From: Bordetella genomosp. 10
Lineage (GTDB): Bacteria > Pseudomonadota > Gammaproteobacteria > Burkholderiales > Burkholderiaceae_B
NCBI RefSeq assembly: GCF_002261225.1
Contig: NZ_NEVM01000005.1
Location: 992,001 to 1,056,000 of the forward strand
Direction of reading: 5' to 3'
Length of the DNA: 64,000 nt
Numbering within the stretch: position 1 is the stretch's first letter; each line of letters starts with the position of its first letter. The position numbers and the translations under genes are program-made. This document shows positions 8,046 to 17,851 of this stretch, piece after piece. Below the pieces are notes generated by a model that saw only the letters and a program-made list of their open reading frames with translations, did not search any database and was not told the origin of the DNA.

Positions 8046-10199
8046 TCAGAAGACAAGCTGCACCCCCTTGCCGTTGCATTGCAGGGACATCAGGTTGACG
8101 TCGACGCGGTTGAGGTCCAGGCCGACCTCGTTGTTGACGACGTCCAGGAGGGCGTCGCCGATCGCGTCGAGCGCCGGCCGCAGCGCGTCGAACAGCGGCC
8201 CGAGCAGGCCCAGGACGACGTTGGACAGCGCCGCGCCGGCGTTCGGCTTGCCGGCGAAGCGCTTGGCGATCTCGCCGACGCAGCCGCTTTCCGTTCCTCC
8301 GTAGCCCAGGGGCAGCAAGGTGAACGTCGCGCAGGCATTGGTGGGCACCAGCGCGCCGACGATATCGCTGAGCGCCTTGTCCAGCGCGCCGGTCAGTCCC
8401 GTCAACAGATTGGCGACGCCCGTCAGCAGGCCCGCGTTGGGCTGCTTGTCCAGATAATCGCCGAGCCCCGCCGACGCTTGCTGCGCCAGCTTCAAGGCGG
8501 ACTGCCACAAGTCGTTCCGGCAGTTGTAGCCGTCCGCGCCGCCGGCATTCGGATTGCATTTGTTGCCATCGCGGGCCTGCGCCCAGAAGCCCTTGGCCAG
8601 CGAGGACGCGGCGTCGCCGGACTGCGTATCGCCACCCTTCTGCGCGACATGGCCCAGCAAGAAAGTGAGCGCGGCGTCGGTGAGGTCCTTCACTTCATTG
8701 CCTAGTTGCAGGCTCGGCTTGGTGGGTACGGGAACCTTCTGTCCCGCGTAAAGCGTGACCGTCGCCTCCCCTTTGATCAGGGGGAGCGGGATATGGTTGT
8801 TGACTCCCATATCCACGTCGAACACCTTTAATGTCAACAGTTGATGGTCATGCAAATCCGTGCCGCAAGGTTGCTTGGAGGAAAAGGCGCTCTCCTGGGT
8901 CAGGTCGCCTATGCAGGCGTCCAGCACGGACGTCTTCACGGCGATGGTGGCGAGATCGCGGCCGGACGAGTCGGTCTCGGTGCAGAGATCGGTGAGGGTG
9001 CCCTGCCCCGCCACCAGGTCGGCCACGATGGGCAGGTCGATGCCGAAGGACAGCAGGCCGAGCAGCTTGATCGTGGGAACGGTGACGCGCAGGAAGACCC
9101 GCACCTGCGCGGAGTAGGCCGTAGCGCCGACGCCGCCGATGGCGATCTGGGCGGGCTCGACGATGCTGAAGGACGGCGTGACGGTGACCAGGCCGGCGAT
9201 GTCGACGGGTGCGCCGCCCTGCACCGCATGGCCGCCTGTCGCCACGCCCACGGCGGCGGCGATCAGGTCCAGCGCGCCGATGCGGGTGTTCAGCGCCGAC
9301 TGCGCGTCCGGCGCGGTGATCTCGGCGAACAGGCCGCCGCCGCGGCCGGCCGAATCCGAGCCCAGCGCCACGTTCAGCGCATCCAGCCCGAGCTGGCTCT
9401 TGACGGCGTTGACCAGCGTGACGTTGGCGGCGAGCAGGCCGCCCTGCCCGCCCGCCACGACCACGGCATCCAGCAGATCGTTCAGCGACACGCGGTTGGC
9501 CGCCAGCAGGCTGTTCAACTGGCCGACGGTGATGTCGCTCGCGACGTCGATGCCCAGTCGATGAAGGAGTCCGGCCGGCGTGATGCGCACGTCGGCCAGG
9601 CCGGCGTCGTAGCCCACCAGCTTGGCGCTGTCCAGGTCCAGGCCCACGGCCGCCAGCAGGTTGACCAGCGTGCCGGGCCGTTGCCGGGATGCGAGCAAGG
9701 TCGTGCCTATCGAGAACGCCGCCACCGGCTCGCCCGGGCGAGCCGCCACCGCCTGCACGCCCACCGTGCGGTCTTCCATGAAGGGCACCAGGGAAGGAAT
9801 CGCGCGGTCTATCGTCGCCATCACCGCATTGAAGCGCTGCCCGGCCGTGGGCGCCGCGAGGTGGCGCGGGTCGGCGTCGTTGTTCACGGGGTCCCAGCGC
9901 CAGCAATCGGCCGAGACGTTGGCCGCGTCCGCCGGGGCCGGAAGATTCGCTCGCGCCGCCGCGGCCGCGGCCGTCGTGGCCGCGGCGCAGTCGAGCGCGT
10001 TGCCGTTGCCCAGGGCCTGCGCGCCGCTCAGGGCGGCGAGGTCGGCCGCCTTCTGCATGTCCCGCTTGACGTAGAACAGGTAGCCGAGTTGCACCCCGCC
10101 CAGCAGGACGACCACGGCGAACAGCCCGATCACCGCCGGCGCCAGGATGGACCCGCGTTGGCGATGGCGCTGGGGCAGGATGCGGCGCGGGCGGAACAT
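8046..10199 (-). CDS. tadG: TadG-like pilus assembly protein
   Basis: A 717-residue protein with a short basic N-terminus, one hydrophobic segment [20 protein letters not shown], and [21 protein letters not shown], the hallmark of the TadE/TadG-like pseudopilin N-terminal domain (PF13400). The long remainder is periplasmic, Ala/Gly/Asp-rich, with several cysteines (for example [19 protein letters not shown]) that may form disulphides. TadG proteins are thought to be minor pilins or tethers of the Flp pilus. It follows the DUF3613 gene by 13 nt and is followed by the sigma-54 regulator. The start is at the ATG giving [10 protein letters not shown], since upstream codons overlap the preceding gene. 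Confidence 0.85.
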   Translation of the reverse strand: MFRPRRILPQRHRQRGSILAPAVIGLFAVVVLLGGVQLGYLFYVKRDMQKAADLAALSGAQALGNGNALDCAAATTAAAAAARANLPAPADAANVSADCWRWDPVNNDADPRHLAAPTAGQRFNAVMATIDRAIPSLVPFMEDRTVGVQAVAARPGEPVAAFSIGTTLLASRQRPGTLVNLLAAVGLDLDSAKLVGYDAGLADVRITPAGLLHRLGIDVASDITVGQLNSLLAANRVSLNDLLDAVVVAGGQGGLLAANVTLVNAVKSQLGLDALNVALGSDSAGRGGGLFAEITAPDAQSALNTRIGALDLIAAAVGVATGGHAVQGGAPVDIAGLVTVTPSFSIVEPAQIAIGGVGATAYSAQVRVFLRVTVPTIKLLGLLSFGIDLPIVADLVAGQGTLTDLCTETDSSGRDLATIAVKTSVLDACIGDLTQESAFSSKQPCGTDLHDHQLLTLKVFDVDMGVNNHIPLPLIKGEATVTLYAGQKVPVPTKPSLQLGNEVKDLTDAALTFLLGHVAQKGGDTQSGDAASSLAKGFWAQARDGNKCNPNAGGADGYNCRNDLWQSALKLAQQASAGLGDYLDKQPNAGLLTGVANLLTGLTGALDKALSDIVGALVPTNACATFTLLPLGYGGTESGCVGEIAKRFAGKPNAGAALSNVVLGLLGPLFDALRPALDAIGDALLDVVNNEVGLDLNRVDVNLMSLQCNGKGVQLVF

Positions 10200-10212
10200 G
10201 GGAATGCCCGGC

Positions 10213-10692
10213 TCACTGCGCCGACGAACCGCGGCTGCTGTCGACGCGCTCGCGGAACCATTGCGGGATGGGCTGGTTGAAGCTGTCCAGATACCGTTCC
10301 CACGACGCGGTGGCCACCGGGCCCAGCATCGGTTGCAGGGGCGCGGCACGGCGGCCGTCGGCCTGGGCCGCCAGCAGCGCGCGGGTGATGCCGCCGGCGC
10401 CGGTGGGCCCTTCGTCGGCGGGAGCCGGCGCGGCGGCCGAGGGACGCGGGGCCGCATACGCCGGGCCGGAAGGCGGCGGCGCGGTGTCGGCGCCGGAGAC
10501 CGGCATGGGCGTGCTGACTTGGCGCACGACGGGGCGCTCCGTCAGGGTCGCGCCGCCGGCCGCAGTGGCTGCGCCAGGAACGGCCGCGCCGGGCGAGGCC
10601 ATCGTGCCCGTCAGCGGGGCATTGCCCTGGGCGGACGCGGCGGTGGCAACCAGCAGCAGCGCGGCGGCGCAGGAAAGACGAGGCAGGATCAT
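10213..10692 (-). CDS. DUF3613 domain protein of the Tad locus
   Basis: A 159-residue exported protein. The signal peptide is MILPRLSCAAALLLVATAASAQ. A Pro/Ala/Gly-rich low-complexity middle leads to a conserved C-terminal block with WERYLDSFNQPIPQWFRERV, which I recognise as DUF3613, a family often found next to tad genes. The role is unknown; the position suggests a periplasmic accessory factor of pilus assembly. It sits 13 nt after tadD and 13 nt before tadG. The ATG at 10692 is preferred to a longer form that would overlap tadD. Confidence 0.72.
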   Translation of the reverse strand: MILPRLSCAAALLLVATAASAQGNAPLTGTMASPGAAVPGAATAAGGATLTERPVVRQVSTPMPVSGADTAPPPSGPAYAAPRPSAAAPAPADEGPTGAGGITRALLAAQADGRRAAPLQPMLGPVATASWERYLDSFNQPIPQWFRERVDSSRGSSAQ

Positions 10693-10705
10693 GTATCGCT
10701 CCGGT

Positions 10706-11632
10706 TCAAGGTTGAGTCGCCGGCGCCATCGCACCGAAGCGGTCCATCAAGGGTTGCAGGCCGAACAGCGCGGACACCGGCGCCGGGTCGGCGGCCGACG
10801 ATGCGTGGCCCGGGGCATTGCCCGGCGCGGCGGCAGTCTCGCCGACCGGACGGCCGGCGGCATCCACCGCGCGCACGACGGGACGGGAAGACCGGCTATC
10901 CACGACAGCGACGCTGGCCGAAGATCGCATCTCGTCGGCCAGGCGCAGGACGCCGGCGCGCGCCTCGGGGCTCAACGCGGCCTGCGTCATGGCGCGCTCC
11001 GCGCCCGCCGCGTCGCCTTCGCACAGCAGCAGCAAGGCCAGGTTCCCGATCACCTTGGCGTTGGCCGGATCCAGTTCGGCCGCCTGGCCCAGCGGCACGC
11101 GCGCGCCCGCCGTGTCGCCGGCTCGCAGCCTGGCGTAGCCCAGGTCGCTCAACACCAGGGCGTCGGTGGGATAGGCCGCGGCCGCCTTCGCCAGGTCGTC
11201 GGCCGCCTGCGCGTAATCTCCCCGCGCGCCCGCCAGCAGCCCCAGCCCGCGCCATCCGCTGCCGGCTTGCGCGCCGCCCAGCAGACCGCGATAGGCGGCC
11301 TCGGCGGCCCGCGGCTGGCCCGTCAGGCGCAGCGCGTCCGCGCGCAGCCGCGCCAGCTCCGGCGTCTCGCCGAACTGCTGCCGGTAGGCCTCGATGTAGG
11401 CCAGCGAGGCGAACCAGCGCCCCTGGTCCTGCGCCTGGCGGATCATGGACAGCACCAGCGCCGGCTGCGTGGGCCGGTTGGCGCGATCGATCTCATCCTG
11501 CTTCTGCTGGATCATCGCCTGCTTTTCCTGCTGCTCCCGGTAGACGTCCAGCGCCGAGGGCTCGCGGCTCGCGCAGCCCGCCAGGCACAACAGCGCGCCC
11601 ATCCCGAGCGCCATCGCGGCTTTCCTTTCCAT
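10706..11632 (-). CDS. tadD: TPR lipoprotein TadD
   Basis: A 308-residue lipoprotein: MERKAAMALGMGALLCLAGC has a textbook lipobox. The N-terminal mature part has a Gln-rich coiled segment, followed by tetratricopeptide-type helical pairs (for example YAQAADDLAKAAAAYPTDAL and AELDPANAKVIGNLALLLL). TadD is the pilotin-like TPR lipoprotein of Tad systems, needed for secretin assembly at the outer membrane. The C-terminal 60 residues are low-complexity. The start has GGAGG at proper spacing and lies 3 nt after the tadC stop. Confidence 0.9.
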   Translation of the reverse strand: MERKAAMALGMGALLCLAGCASREPSALDVYREQQEKQAMIQQKQDEIDRANRPTQPALVLSMIRQAQDQGRWFASLAYIEAYRQQFGETPELARLRADALRLTGQPRAAEAAYRGLLGGAQAGSGWRGLGLLAGARGDYAQAADDLAKAAAAYPTDALVLSDLGYARLRAGDTAGARVPLGQAAELDPANAKVIGNLALLLLCEGDAAGAERAMTQAALSPEARAGVLRLADEMRSSASVAVVDSRSSRPVVRAVDAAGRPVGETAAAPGNAPGHASSAADPAPVSALFGLQPLMDRFGAMAPATQP

Positions 11633-11635
11633 GCC

Positions 11636-12637
11636 CTATCCTCCCCCCACCCGCGCCAGGCCGCGCATCACCGCCAGCAGGCCGGCGCCGCCCGTCACGA
11701 TCAACAGCGCCGGCAACAAGGTGATCACCATCACGCCGGTCATCTTCACCGTGATGCGCGCCACTTTCTCGCGCAGGTCCAGCTTGCGCCGCTCGCGCAC
11801 GCGCTCGCCGAAGCGGGTCAGCGGCTCCTGCACGGCGCCGCCGTGGCGGTCGACCTGCACGATCAGCCGGCAGATGGCGTTGAGGTCGTCGTTGTCGAAA
11901 CCGTTCATCAGCCGGCTCAGCGACTGCTCCCGCGTGCGGCCGCGCGCGTATTGCTCGTTGGCCACCCGCAGTTCGTGGCCGAGCACCGGCAGGACGCGCT
12001 GGAACTCGGTGACCACGATATGCAGGCTCTGGTCCGTCGAAAGCCCCACGCCCTGCAACAGCCGCAGCAGGTCAATGAGCAGCGGGAGCTCCGTCACGGC
12101 CATGCGGCGGCGCTCGCCGGCCCGGCGCAGCAAGGCCCATTTGGGCAGCATCCATCCCAGCGCCAGGCCGACGAACACCGCCACGCCCTTGGTCATTCCG
12201 CCGCTCAGCAGCAGGACGCGATCGCCCACCAGCAGCCAGGCCGCGACGGGCAGCGCCACGGCGAGCGCGGCGCGCGCCAGGACGAATACGGCGCGGGCCC
12301 GGCCGGCATCGGCATAGCCGCACATATCGATCAACTTGCGGTCTTCCTCCGCGAGCAGCGCATCGCCCATCCGCCCGTGTTCGAGCCGATCGCCCACCGA
12401 TTGCGCCATGGCCTTGACCGCCTCCATGCGGCTCGCCGCGTCCGGCACGTCGGCGGCCTGCTCGGCGCGGCGCCTGTCGCGGGCCGCCAGCGCCCGGTCG
12501 ACGACGCGGCGGTTGCGCCCCTGGCGCGCCGCGCGCAGGGCCAGCCCCAGCGCCAGCGACAGGAAGGCCAGGGCCAGCAGCGCCGTGGCCGCCGCCAGCG
12601 CCAGATTGCCCTGCATCGCCGCCATCATCCCGTCCAT
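11636..12637 (-). CDS. tadC: Inner-membrane platform protein TadC (T2SSF family)
   Basis: A 333-residue membrane protein with an N-terminal hydrophobic segment (about 10-35), a central charged cytoplasmic domain and hydrophobic segments near residues 150-190 and at the C-terminus (VMVITLLPALLIVTGGAGLL). The block LPLLIDLLRLLQGVGLSTDQ is the GspF/T2SSF signature. With TadB it should form the inner-membrane platform on which the TadA ATPase acts. It starts 27 nt after tadB with GGAGGAG upstream. Confidence 0.92.
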   Translation of the reverse strand: MDGMMAAMQGNLALAAATALLALAFLSLALGLALRAARQGRNRRVVDRALAARDRRRAEQAADVPDAASRMEAVKAMAQSVGDRLEHGRMGDALLAEEDRKLIDMCGYADAGRARAVFVLARAALAVALPVAAWLLVGDRVLLLSGGMTKGVAVFVGLALGWMLPKWALLRRAGERRRMAVTELPLLIDLLRLLQGVGLSTDQSLHIVVTEFQRVLPVLGHELRVANEQYARGRTREQSLSRLMNGFDNDDLNAICRLIVQVDRHGGAVQEPLTRFGERVRERRKLDLREKVARITVKMTGVMVITLLPALLIVTGGAGLLAVMRGLARVGGG

Positions 12638-12664
12638 CTCTCCTCCCAGGTTCCCATGGCGCCG

Positions 12665-13606
12665 CTATACGCCGCGCGACATGCGATAGAGCCAATAGGA
12701 GCCGCCGATCTGCAGGCCGACGGCGGCCATCAGCATGCGCATGCCCGCCGGATCGTTCCACAGCGTCATGAACAGGCCGTTGTTGAAGATGATGATGAAA
12801 GCGGCCAGGCCGATCGGCAGCAAGGCCAGGATCCAGGCCGACAGGCGCACCTCCGCCGACAAGGCCGACAACTCGTCGCGCGCCTGTTCGACGTCGCGCA
12901 TGAAGCCCGCCATGCGATCGAGGATCTGGTCGCTGCGGCCGCCGAAGCGCTGGGCCACGCCGATGACGGAGGCCAGCAGGAACAACTGCCGCAGGCCGTA
13001 TTGCTCCGACACCTGGCGCAGGGCCGCATCCAGTTCCTTGCCGGTGCGCGTCAGGCTGTCGGCGCGCAACAGCACCTCGCGCAAGGGTTCGTTGACGTTG
13101 CCCGCGGCGGTCTGGAAGGCCGCGCCGAGGCTGTTGCCTATGGTCAGCAGGCGCACCATGGACTCCAGGAAACCCGGCAGTTGCGACAACATGCGGCGCT
13201 GGCGCCTGTCGATCTTCAGCCACATGCGGAATACCGCCAGTCCGCCCAGCAGCACCAGGGCCGCCACGGCCGCGAACGGTCCGGCCGCGACCAGCAGCGC
13301 CGCCGGAACGGCGATGGCCGGCCCGAACAGGCCGAGATAAAAGCCGGCGCCAGGCGTCACGCCCGCGCGCGACAGGATGCGATGCCACCAGCCCAGGCCG
13401 CGGCCGGCCGCCACCGCGGCGCGGACGCCCGCGTCCGGCGCGGCCCCCTCGCGGGCATCGCGGCGGCGTCCCAATTGCCGATCCAGGAAGGCCGAGGTGG
13501 CGGCCCGCTGCGCGCCCGAGCCGGCGTGCCGCCACAGCAGGATGGCGATGGCGAACAACAGCAGCGCCGTCGAGATGCACGCGAGGATCCAATGCCAGAG
13601 CACCAT
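12665..13606 (-). CDS. tadB: Inner-membrane platform protein TadB (T2SSF family)
   Basis: A 313-residue GspF-type membrane protein. It starts with a hydrophobic helix (WHWILACISTALLLFAIAIL), then LPGFLESMVRLLTIGNSLG in the T2SSF domain, and ends with hydrophobic helices. Its ATG overlaps the tadA stop in TGATG, so the two are translationally coupled. It partners TadC and TadA. Confidence 0.92.
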   Translation of the reverse strand: MVLWHWILACISTALLLFAIAILLWRHAGSGAQRAATSAFLDRQLGRRRDAREGAAPDAGVRAAVAAGRGLGWWHRILSRAGVTPGAGFYLGLFGPAIAVPAALLVAAGPFAAVAALVLLGGLAVFRMWLKIDRRQRRMLSQLPGFLESMVRLLTIGNSLGAAFQTAAGNVNEPLREVLLRADSLTRTGKELDAALRQVSEQYGLRQLFLLASVIGVAQRFGGRSDQILDRMAGFMRDVEQARDELSALSAEVRLSAWILALLPIGLAAFIIIFNNGLFMTLWNDPAGMRMLMAAVGLQIGGSYWLYRMSRGV

Positions 13607-14964
13607 CAGCGCCTCCGGCTCCAGAATCCGCCGCCGCCGTTGTCGTCGGGCGCGCCGGCCGGGGGCGCGCCCCGCAACTCGTCGCGCACCTTGGCCAGCT
13701 TGGGCGTATGCGGATGGATGCCCAGGCCCACCCAGCGGTCCTTTTCCTCGCCGTCCGGCGTCGTGTACACCTCGTGCCGGTACAGCTCCTGCGTGGCGAT
13801 CACGTTGTCGCTCATGCCGGTGACCTCCGTGACCGACAGCACGCGCCGCTTGCCGTTGGGCAGCCGGCCGATCTGCACGATGAAATCCAGGGCGCTGGCG
13901 ATCTGCCGCCGCAGGCTGTCCTCGCTGCCCTGGTAGCCGGCGAAGCCCGCCAGCATTTCGATGCGGTACAGGCACTCGCGCGGGGAATTCGCGTGGATGG
14001 TGCCCATCGAGCCTTCGTGCCCGGTGTTCATGGCCTGCATCATGTCCATCACTTCCGCGCCGCGCACTTCGCCGACGATGACGCGGTCGGGCCGCATGCG
14101 CAGGCTGTTGCGGATGAGATCGCGGATGCTCACCAGGCCGGCGCCGTCGAACCCGCCCTGGCGCGATTCCAGCCGCACCACGTGGGGATGGTTCAGCGAC
14201 AGCTCGGCCGTGTCTTCCACGGTCACCACGCGCTCCGTTTCCGGCACGAAGAAGGCCAGCGCATTCAGCAGGGAGGTCTTGCCGGAACTGGTTCCGCCGG
14301 AGACCAGGATATTGCAGCGGTGCCTGACCGCCAGGCTCAGGAGGCGATGGATTTCTTCATCGAAGGTGCCCAGCGTCATCAGGTCCGCGGGCTTGAGCGG
14401 GTCCTGGCGGAACTTGCGGATGGAGACCATGGGCCCGTCCACCGCCAGCGGCTCGATGACCACGTTCAGGCGGCCGCCGTCGGGCAGGCGCGCGTCCACC
14501 ATGGGACTGGATTCGTCCAGGCGCCGGCCGATCGGCGCGAGGATGCGGCGCACGATGCGCAGCACGTGCTGGTTGTCCGAAAAACGCGTCGTCTCGCGCG
14601 CCAGCACGCCCCGGCGCGACACGAACACCTTGTCGTGCCCGTTGATCAGGATGTCCTCGACCGCCGGATCGGCCAGCAGGTCCTCCAGCGGCCCCAGCCC
14701 GGCGAGCTCCTTGGTCAGCGCGGCCGCGACCTGGCGCATCTCGGCCTCGTTGATCGCCAGCCGGCGCAGGCGCACGAAGCTGGCCACCTCGATATCGACG
14801 AACTCCTGGATGGCCTGGCGCGTCCAGCGGCCGAACTCCGCGCCCAGTTCCTCGATGCGCGAGAGCAGATGCTCGTACGCGGAATTCTTGACCTCCTGAA
14901 AGCGCGGCGTACCGCCGAAGGCCTCGTCCTCCCCGCCGAACTCCACCGTGGGCGTCATGATCAT
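13606..14964 (-). CDS. tadA: Pilus assembly ATPase TadA/CpaF
   Basis: A 452-residue secretion ATPase of the CpaF family, which powers Flp pilus extension (and retraction in some species). Walker A is GGTSSGKTS (223-231), Walker B is VIVGEVRG (295-302), and the His box is TGHEGSMGTIHANSPRE. The N-terminal domain (residues 1-200) has the conserved LGPLEDLLADPAVEDILING stretch. The length is normal for the family. GGAGAGGAA precedes the start, and it lies 33 nt after tadZ. Confidence 0.96.
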   Translation of the reverse strand: MIMTPTVEFGGEDEAFGGTPRFQEVKNSAYEHLLSRIEELGAEFGRWTRQAIQEFVDIEVASFVRLRRLAINEAEMRQVAAALTKELAGLGPLEDLLADPAVEDILINGHDKVFVSRRGVLARETTRFSDNQHVLRIVRRILAPIGRRLDESSPMVDARLPDGGRLNVVIEPLAVDGPMVSIRKFRQDPLKPADLMTLGTFDEEIHRLLSLAVRHRCNILVSGGTSSGKTSLLNALAFFVPETERVVTVEDTAELSLNHPHVVRLESRQGGFDGAGLVSIRDLIRNSLRMRPDRVIVGEVRGAEVMDMMQAMNTGHEGSMGTIHANSPRECLYRIEMLAGFAGYQGSEDSLRRQIASALDFIVQIGRLPNGKRRVLSVTEVTGMSDNVIATQELYRHEVYTTPDGEEKDRWVGLGIHPHTPKLAKVRDELRGAPPAGAPDDNGGGGFWSRRR

Positions 14965-14997
14965 CGCGTTCCTCTCCAGCCGGCGCTCGCGCGCCTG

Positions 14998-16332
14998 TCA
15001 ATCGCCCAGCAGCGACATGCGCCGCTGCACTCCCGGCAACCACGTCGCCAGCCAGCCGCCGCGCCCGCCCGGGGCGACATACTCGGCCGTCAGACGTTCC
15101 GCGAGATGCTGCACGGCGCGCACGTAGGCGTCCCGTTCGGCATCCTCGTACAGCAGATGGCCCTGGTTGGTGCAGACCATCAGCGGCAGCGTGCGATCGG
15201 GCAAGGTGCCGGCCAGCTCCAGGCCGAAACGCTCCGCGATCTGCGCGGCGGTCATGCCGTAGCGCTCGTCGTAGCGGTTGACCACCAGGCGCAGGTGGGC
15301 GCGATCGACCTGCTGCTGCTCCAGCTCGCGCAGCAGGCCGGCCAGGGAGACCAGGGCGCCCACGCCCTGGTCGGTCACCAGCCAGGTCTCCTGCGCCGAG
15401 CGCGCAAGGCCCGCGACGAACTCGGGATTCGAGAAGCCGCCCGCGTCGGCCAGCAACAGGCCATAGTGCTGGCGCAGGCGTTCGAACAGCAACAGGGAAT
15501 CGGACAGCGAAATCCCGCGCATGCGCGCGACGTCGCGCGGCATGGGAAGCACGCTGATGCCGCTGCGCGTGTGCGCCATGGCGGAGCCCAGCAGCGTCGG
15601 ATCGAGCCGGCGCAGATTGCGCACCGCCTCGGCGAAATCGAAATCGCCGTCGATGTTCAGGTACAGCAGGCAGTCGCCCACCGGCCAACCCAGGTCCAGC
15701 AGCCCGACCCGCTCGGACAGCGGCAACTGGCTGCCGTCGCCCTGCCCCTTCGCGGGCCGGGCGGCGCCGGGACGGGCCGCGCCGGCCTGCGCCATGCGGT
15801 CCTGCATCAGTCCGGCCAGATGAACGGCCAGGGTGCTCGTGCCCACGCCGGGCCGCGCGCCGAGCAGCACCACGCTGCGGCGGCTGCCGCGCATGGCGGC
15901 GGGCGCCGCGCCTTCCTGCATCTCCATCACGCGCAGCACGACCTCGCGGACCTCGTCGGGCGCCACGCCGGGATCGACGAAATCGCTGACGCCGGCGCGC
16001 AGCGCGGCGATGGCGCCCTCGGGGTGCGCGAGATGGCCCACCGCCACGCGCGGCACCGCGGGCGCCACGCGCGCCAGCATGCGCGCCAGATCGGCGGCCT
16101 GCAGGAACTTGCCGGGTTCGTTCTCGTTGCGAGTGAAATCCAGGAAGACCACGCGCGGATCCAGTTCGGCCAGGCGCCGCGCCAGATGCTCCATGCCCGG
16201 CATTTCCTGCATCAGCAGGCCCATGTCGCCGATGGCGCTGCTCAACTGGCTGGCCACGTTCGCATCGTTCGAGCAGAAGAGGAAACAGCCGGCCTGTTGC
16301 GCCGCCACCCATTCCTTGGAGTGTGTTTTCAT
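14998..16332 (-). CDS. tadZ: TadZ/CpaE-like pilus localisation ATPase with altered Walker A
   Basis: A 444-residue protein with an N-terminal atypical receiver domain (residues 1-140, including PRVVFLDFTRNENEPGKFLQ) and a C-terminal MinD/ParA-type domain. TadZ positions the Tad apparatus at the pole. The nucleotide loop near residues 157-166 reads GARPGVGTST, so the lysine of the deviant Walker A (KGGxGKS/T) is a threonine here. Atypical loops occur in TadZ/CpaE, so weak or no hydrolysis is likely. The start is set by GAGGTAAG and lies 5 nt after rcpA. Confidence 0.88.
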   Translation of the reverse strand: MKTHSKEWVAAQQAGCFLFCSNDANVASQLSSAIGDMGLLMQEMPGMEHLARRLAELDPRVVFLDFTRNENEPGKFLQAADLARMLARVAPAVPRVAVGHLAHPEGAIAALRAGVSDFVDPGVAPDEVREVVLRVMEMQEGAAPAAMRGSRRSVVLLGARPGVGTSTLAVHLAGLMQDRMAQAGAARPGAARPAKGQGDGSQLPLSERVGLLDLGWPVGDCLLYLNIDGDFDFAEAVRNLRRLDPTLLGSAMAHTRSGISVLPMPRDVARMRGISLSDSLLLFERLRQHYGLLLADAGGFSNPEFVAGLARSAQETWLVTDQGVGALVSLAGLLRELEQQQVDRAHLRLVVNRYDERYGMTAAQIAERFGLELAGTLPDRTLPLMVCTNQGHLLYEDAERDAYVRAVQHLAERLTAEYVAPGGRGGWLATWLPGVQRRMSLLGD

Positions 16333-16337
16333 GTTGC

Positions 16338-17837
16338 TTACCTCGAGAATCCCGGCATTTGCTGGCCGCCGGCCGGCCCCAGGAGGTAATACCCCCACGC
16401 GGTGCCGGCGCTGTTGCCCACTTCCTCGCGGGCGCCGGGCAGCGGCAGGCTGACGCCGCGCGCGATCGGCCGCACCAGGTGCGGCGTCACCACGATGACC
16501 AGTTCGCGGTCGTCCTGCGAATAACTCACGCCGCGGAAGAAAGCGCCGATGATGGGGAGGTCGCCCAGGAAAGGCACTTTGCTCACCGCGGCCTTGGTCT
16601 GGCGCGAGACCAGGCCGCTGATGATGAAGGTTTCGCCGTCGCCCAGTTCGACGGTGGTGTCCGCCTTGCGTGTGCTCAAGGCGGGGATCACGGTGGTCGT
16701 ATTGCCGTTGACGATAGGGATGCCGTTGGTGGGGTCGAGTTCGCTCGCTTCCGGCGCCACCTTCAGGGCGATGCGGCTGGGCGACAGCACGGTGGGCGTG
16801 ACGCTCAAGCCGATGCCGAAAGGCTTGTAGACCACGCTCTGCGTCCCCAGGCCGCCGGCCTCGGGCACCGGGATTTCGCCGCCGGCGAGAAAACTGGCGC
16901 TCTGCCCGGATTGCGCCAGCAAGGTCGGCTGGGCCAGCACGCGCGCCAGGCCGTTGGACTCCAGCAGGGACAGCGTGGCGCCGAAACGCGCCGCGTCGTA
17001 GGCGAAGACGAAGCCATTCGCGGTTCCGCCCAGCGCGCTGGCCAGGCCGCTCGGAATCAGGTTCGAGGACGCGCCCCACGGCCCCTTGCCAAAGTTGGCG
17101 TTGATGCCGACGTCCTTCAGGGTGGAGCGCGACACCTCCACCATCTTGACCTCGACCTGCACGATCGCGCTGACGCCGACCGTGGAGACGTCCACCACCT
17201 TGTCCTTGCCGGCCGCCGCGCGCGCCGCCTCGACGCCGTTGCGGTGATCGAGGACGGAAGGCGACTGGCCGCTGACGACGGCGCCGCCGCCGGCGACGTC
17301 GACCCGCGCCGCGCCCGACGCGCCGCGCGCGGCCAGGGCCGCCTGCACGTCGCCCATGACGCGCACGTTCCAGACCTGGGGCGCGGCATCGGCGCCGCTC
17401 CACACCTGCAATTGCGTCAGTCCCGGCTTCCTGCCCAGCACCAGCACCTGGCCGGCGCGGTTGGGGCCCGGCGGCAGCACCTTGACGTCGGCCACCTCGG
17501 GATCGCCGACCGCGATGCGCGAGGGCGAGCGCGTCAGCGGCAGCGCGTACTGGCCGCGCAAGGGCACCGCCAGTTCCTCGGCGGGCGCGATCGCGGCAGC
17601 GGCGCGCGGCGCGGGCGCGGACCGGCTGGCAACGCCGCCCTGCTGCACGGATTGCCGCTGCGTTTGCGGCGAGAGCTGCTGCGCATGCGCCGGCACGATC
17701 GCCGCCAGCAGCGCCAGCGCCATGCACGGCGCGGCGCGGCCGGCCAGCAGCGCGGCCACGGATGGCCGGCCGCTTTTCTTCCCGCGACGTCCGATCCCGC
17801 CGCGTCGGTCGTCCTTGCCGGTTCTTCTACTCTGCAT
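16338..17837 (-). CDS. rcpA: Outer-membrane secretin RcpA/CpaC
   Basis: A 499-residue secretin-family protein. The signal peptide is PCMALALLAAIVPAHAQ, after a long basic N-region. Next come a pilus-type N domain (ALPLTRSPSRIAVGDPEVAD), a BON-like segment and the T2SS/T3SS secretin core with IPVPEAGGLGTQSVVYKPFG and a VPFLGDLPIIGAFFRG ending typical of the family. It forms the outer-membrane channel for the Flp pilus, with TadD as likely pilotin. It starts 14 nt after rcpC. The ribosome site is weak, and a later Met (MALALL) is possible. Confidence 0.93.
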   Translation of the reverse strand: MQSRRTGKDDRRGGIGRRGKKSGRPSVAALLAGRAAPCMALALLAAIVPAHAQQLSPQTQRQSVQQGGVASRSAPAPRAAAAIAPAEELAVPLRGQYALPLTRSPSRIAVGDPEVADVKVLPPGPNRAGQVLVLGRKPGLTQLQVWSGADAAPQVWNVRVMGDVQAALAARGASGAARVDVAGGGAVVSGQSPSVLDHRNGVEAARAAAGKDKVVDVSTVGVSAIVQVEVKMVEVSRSTLKDVGINANFGKGPWGASSNLIPSGLASALGGTANGFVFAYDAARFGATLSLLESNGLARVLAQPTLLAQSGQSASFLAGGEIPVPEAGGLGTQSVVYKPFGIGLSVTPTVLSPSRIALKVAPEASELDPTNGIPIVNGNTTTVIPALSTRKADTTVELGDGETFIISGLVSRQTKAAVSKVPFLGDLPIIGAFFRGVSYSQDDRELVIVVTPHLVRPIARGVSLPLPGAREEVGNSAGTAWGYYLLGPAGGQQMPGFSR

Positions 17838-17851
17838 GCAACATCCAATCT

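Noticed and set aside
10268..13936. A 1222-codon plus-strand open frame
   Set aside because: It lies antisense to tadB, tadC, tadD and the DUF3613 gene, is Arg/Gln/His-rich and has no domain. It is a GC-rich codon shadow.
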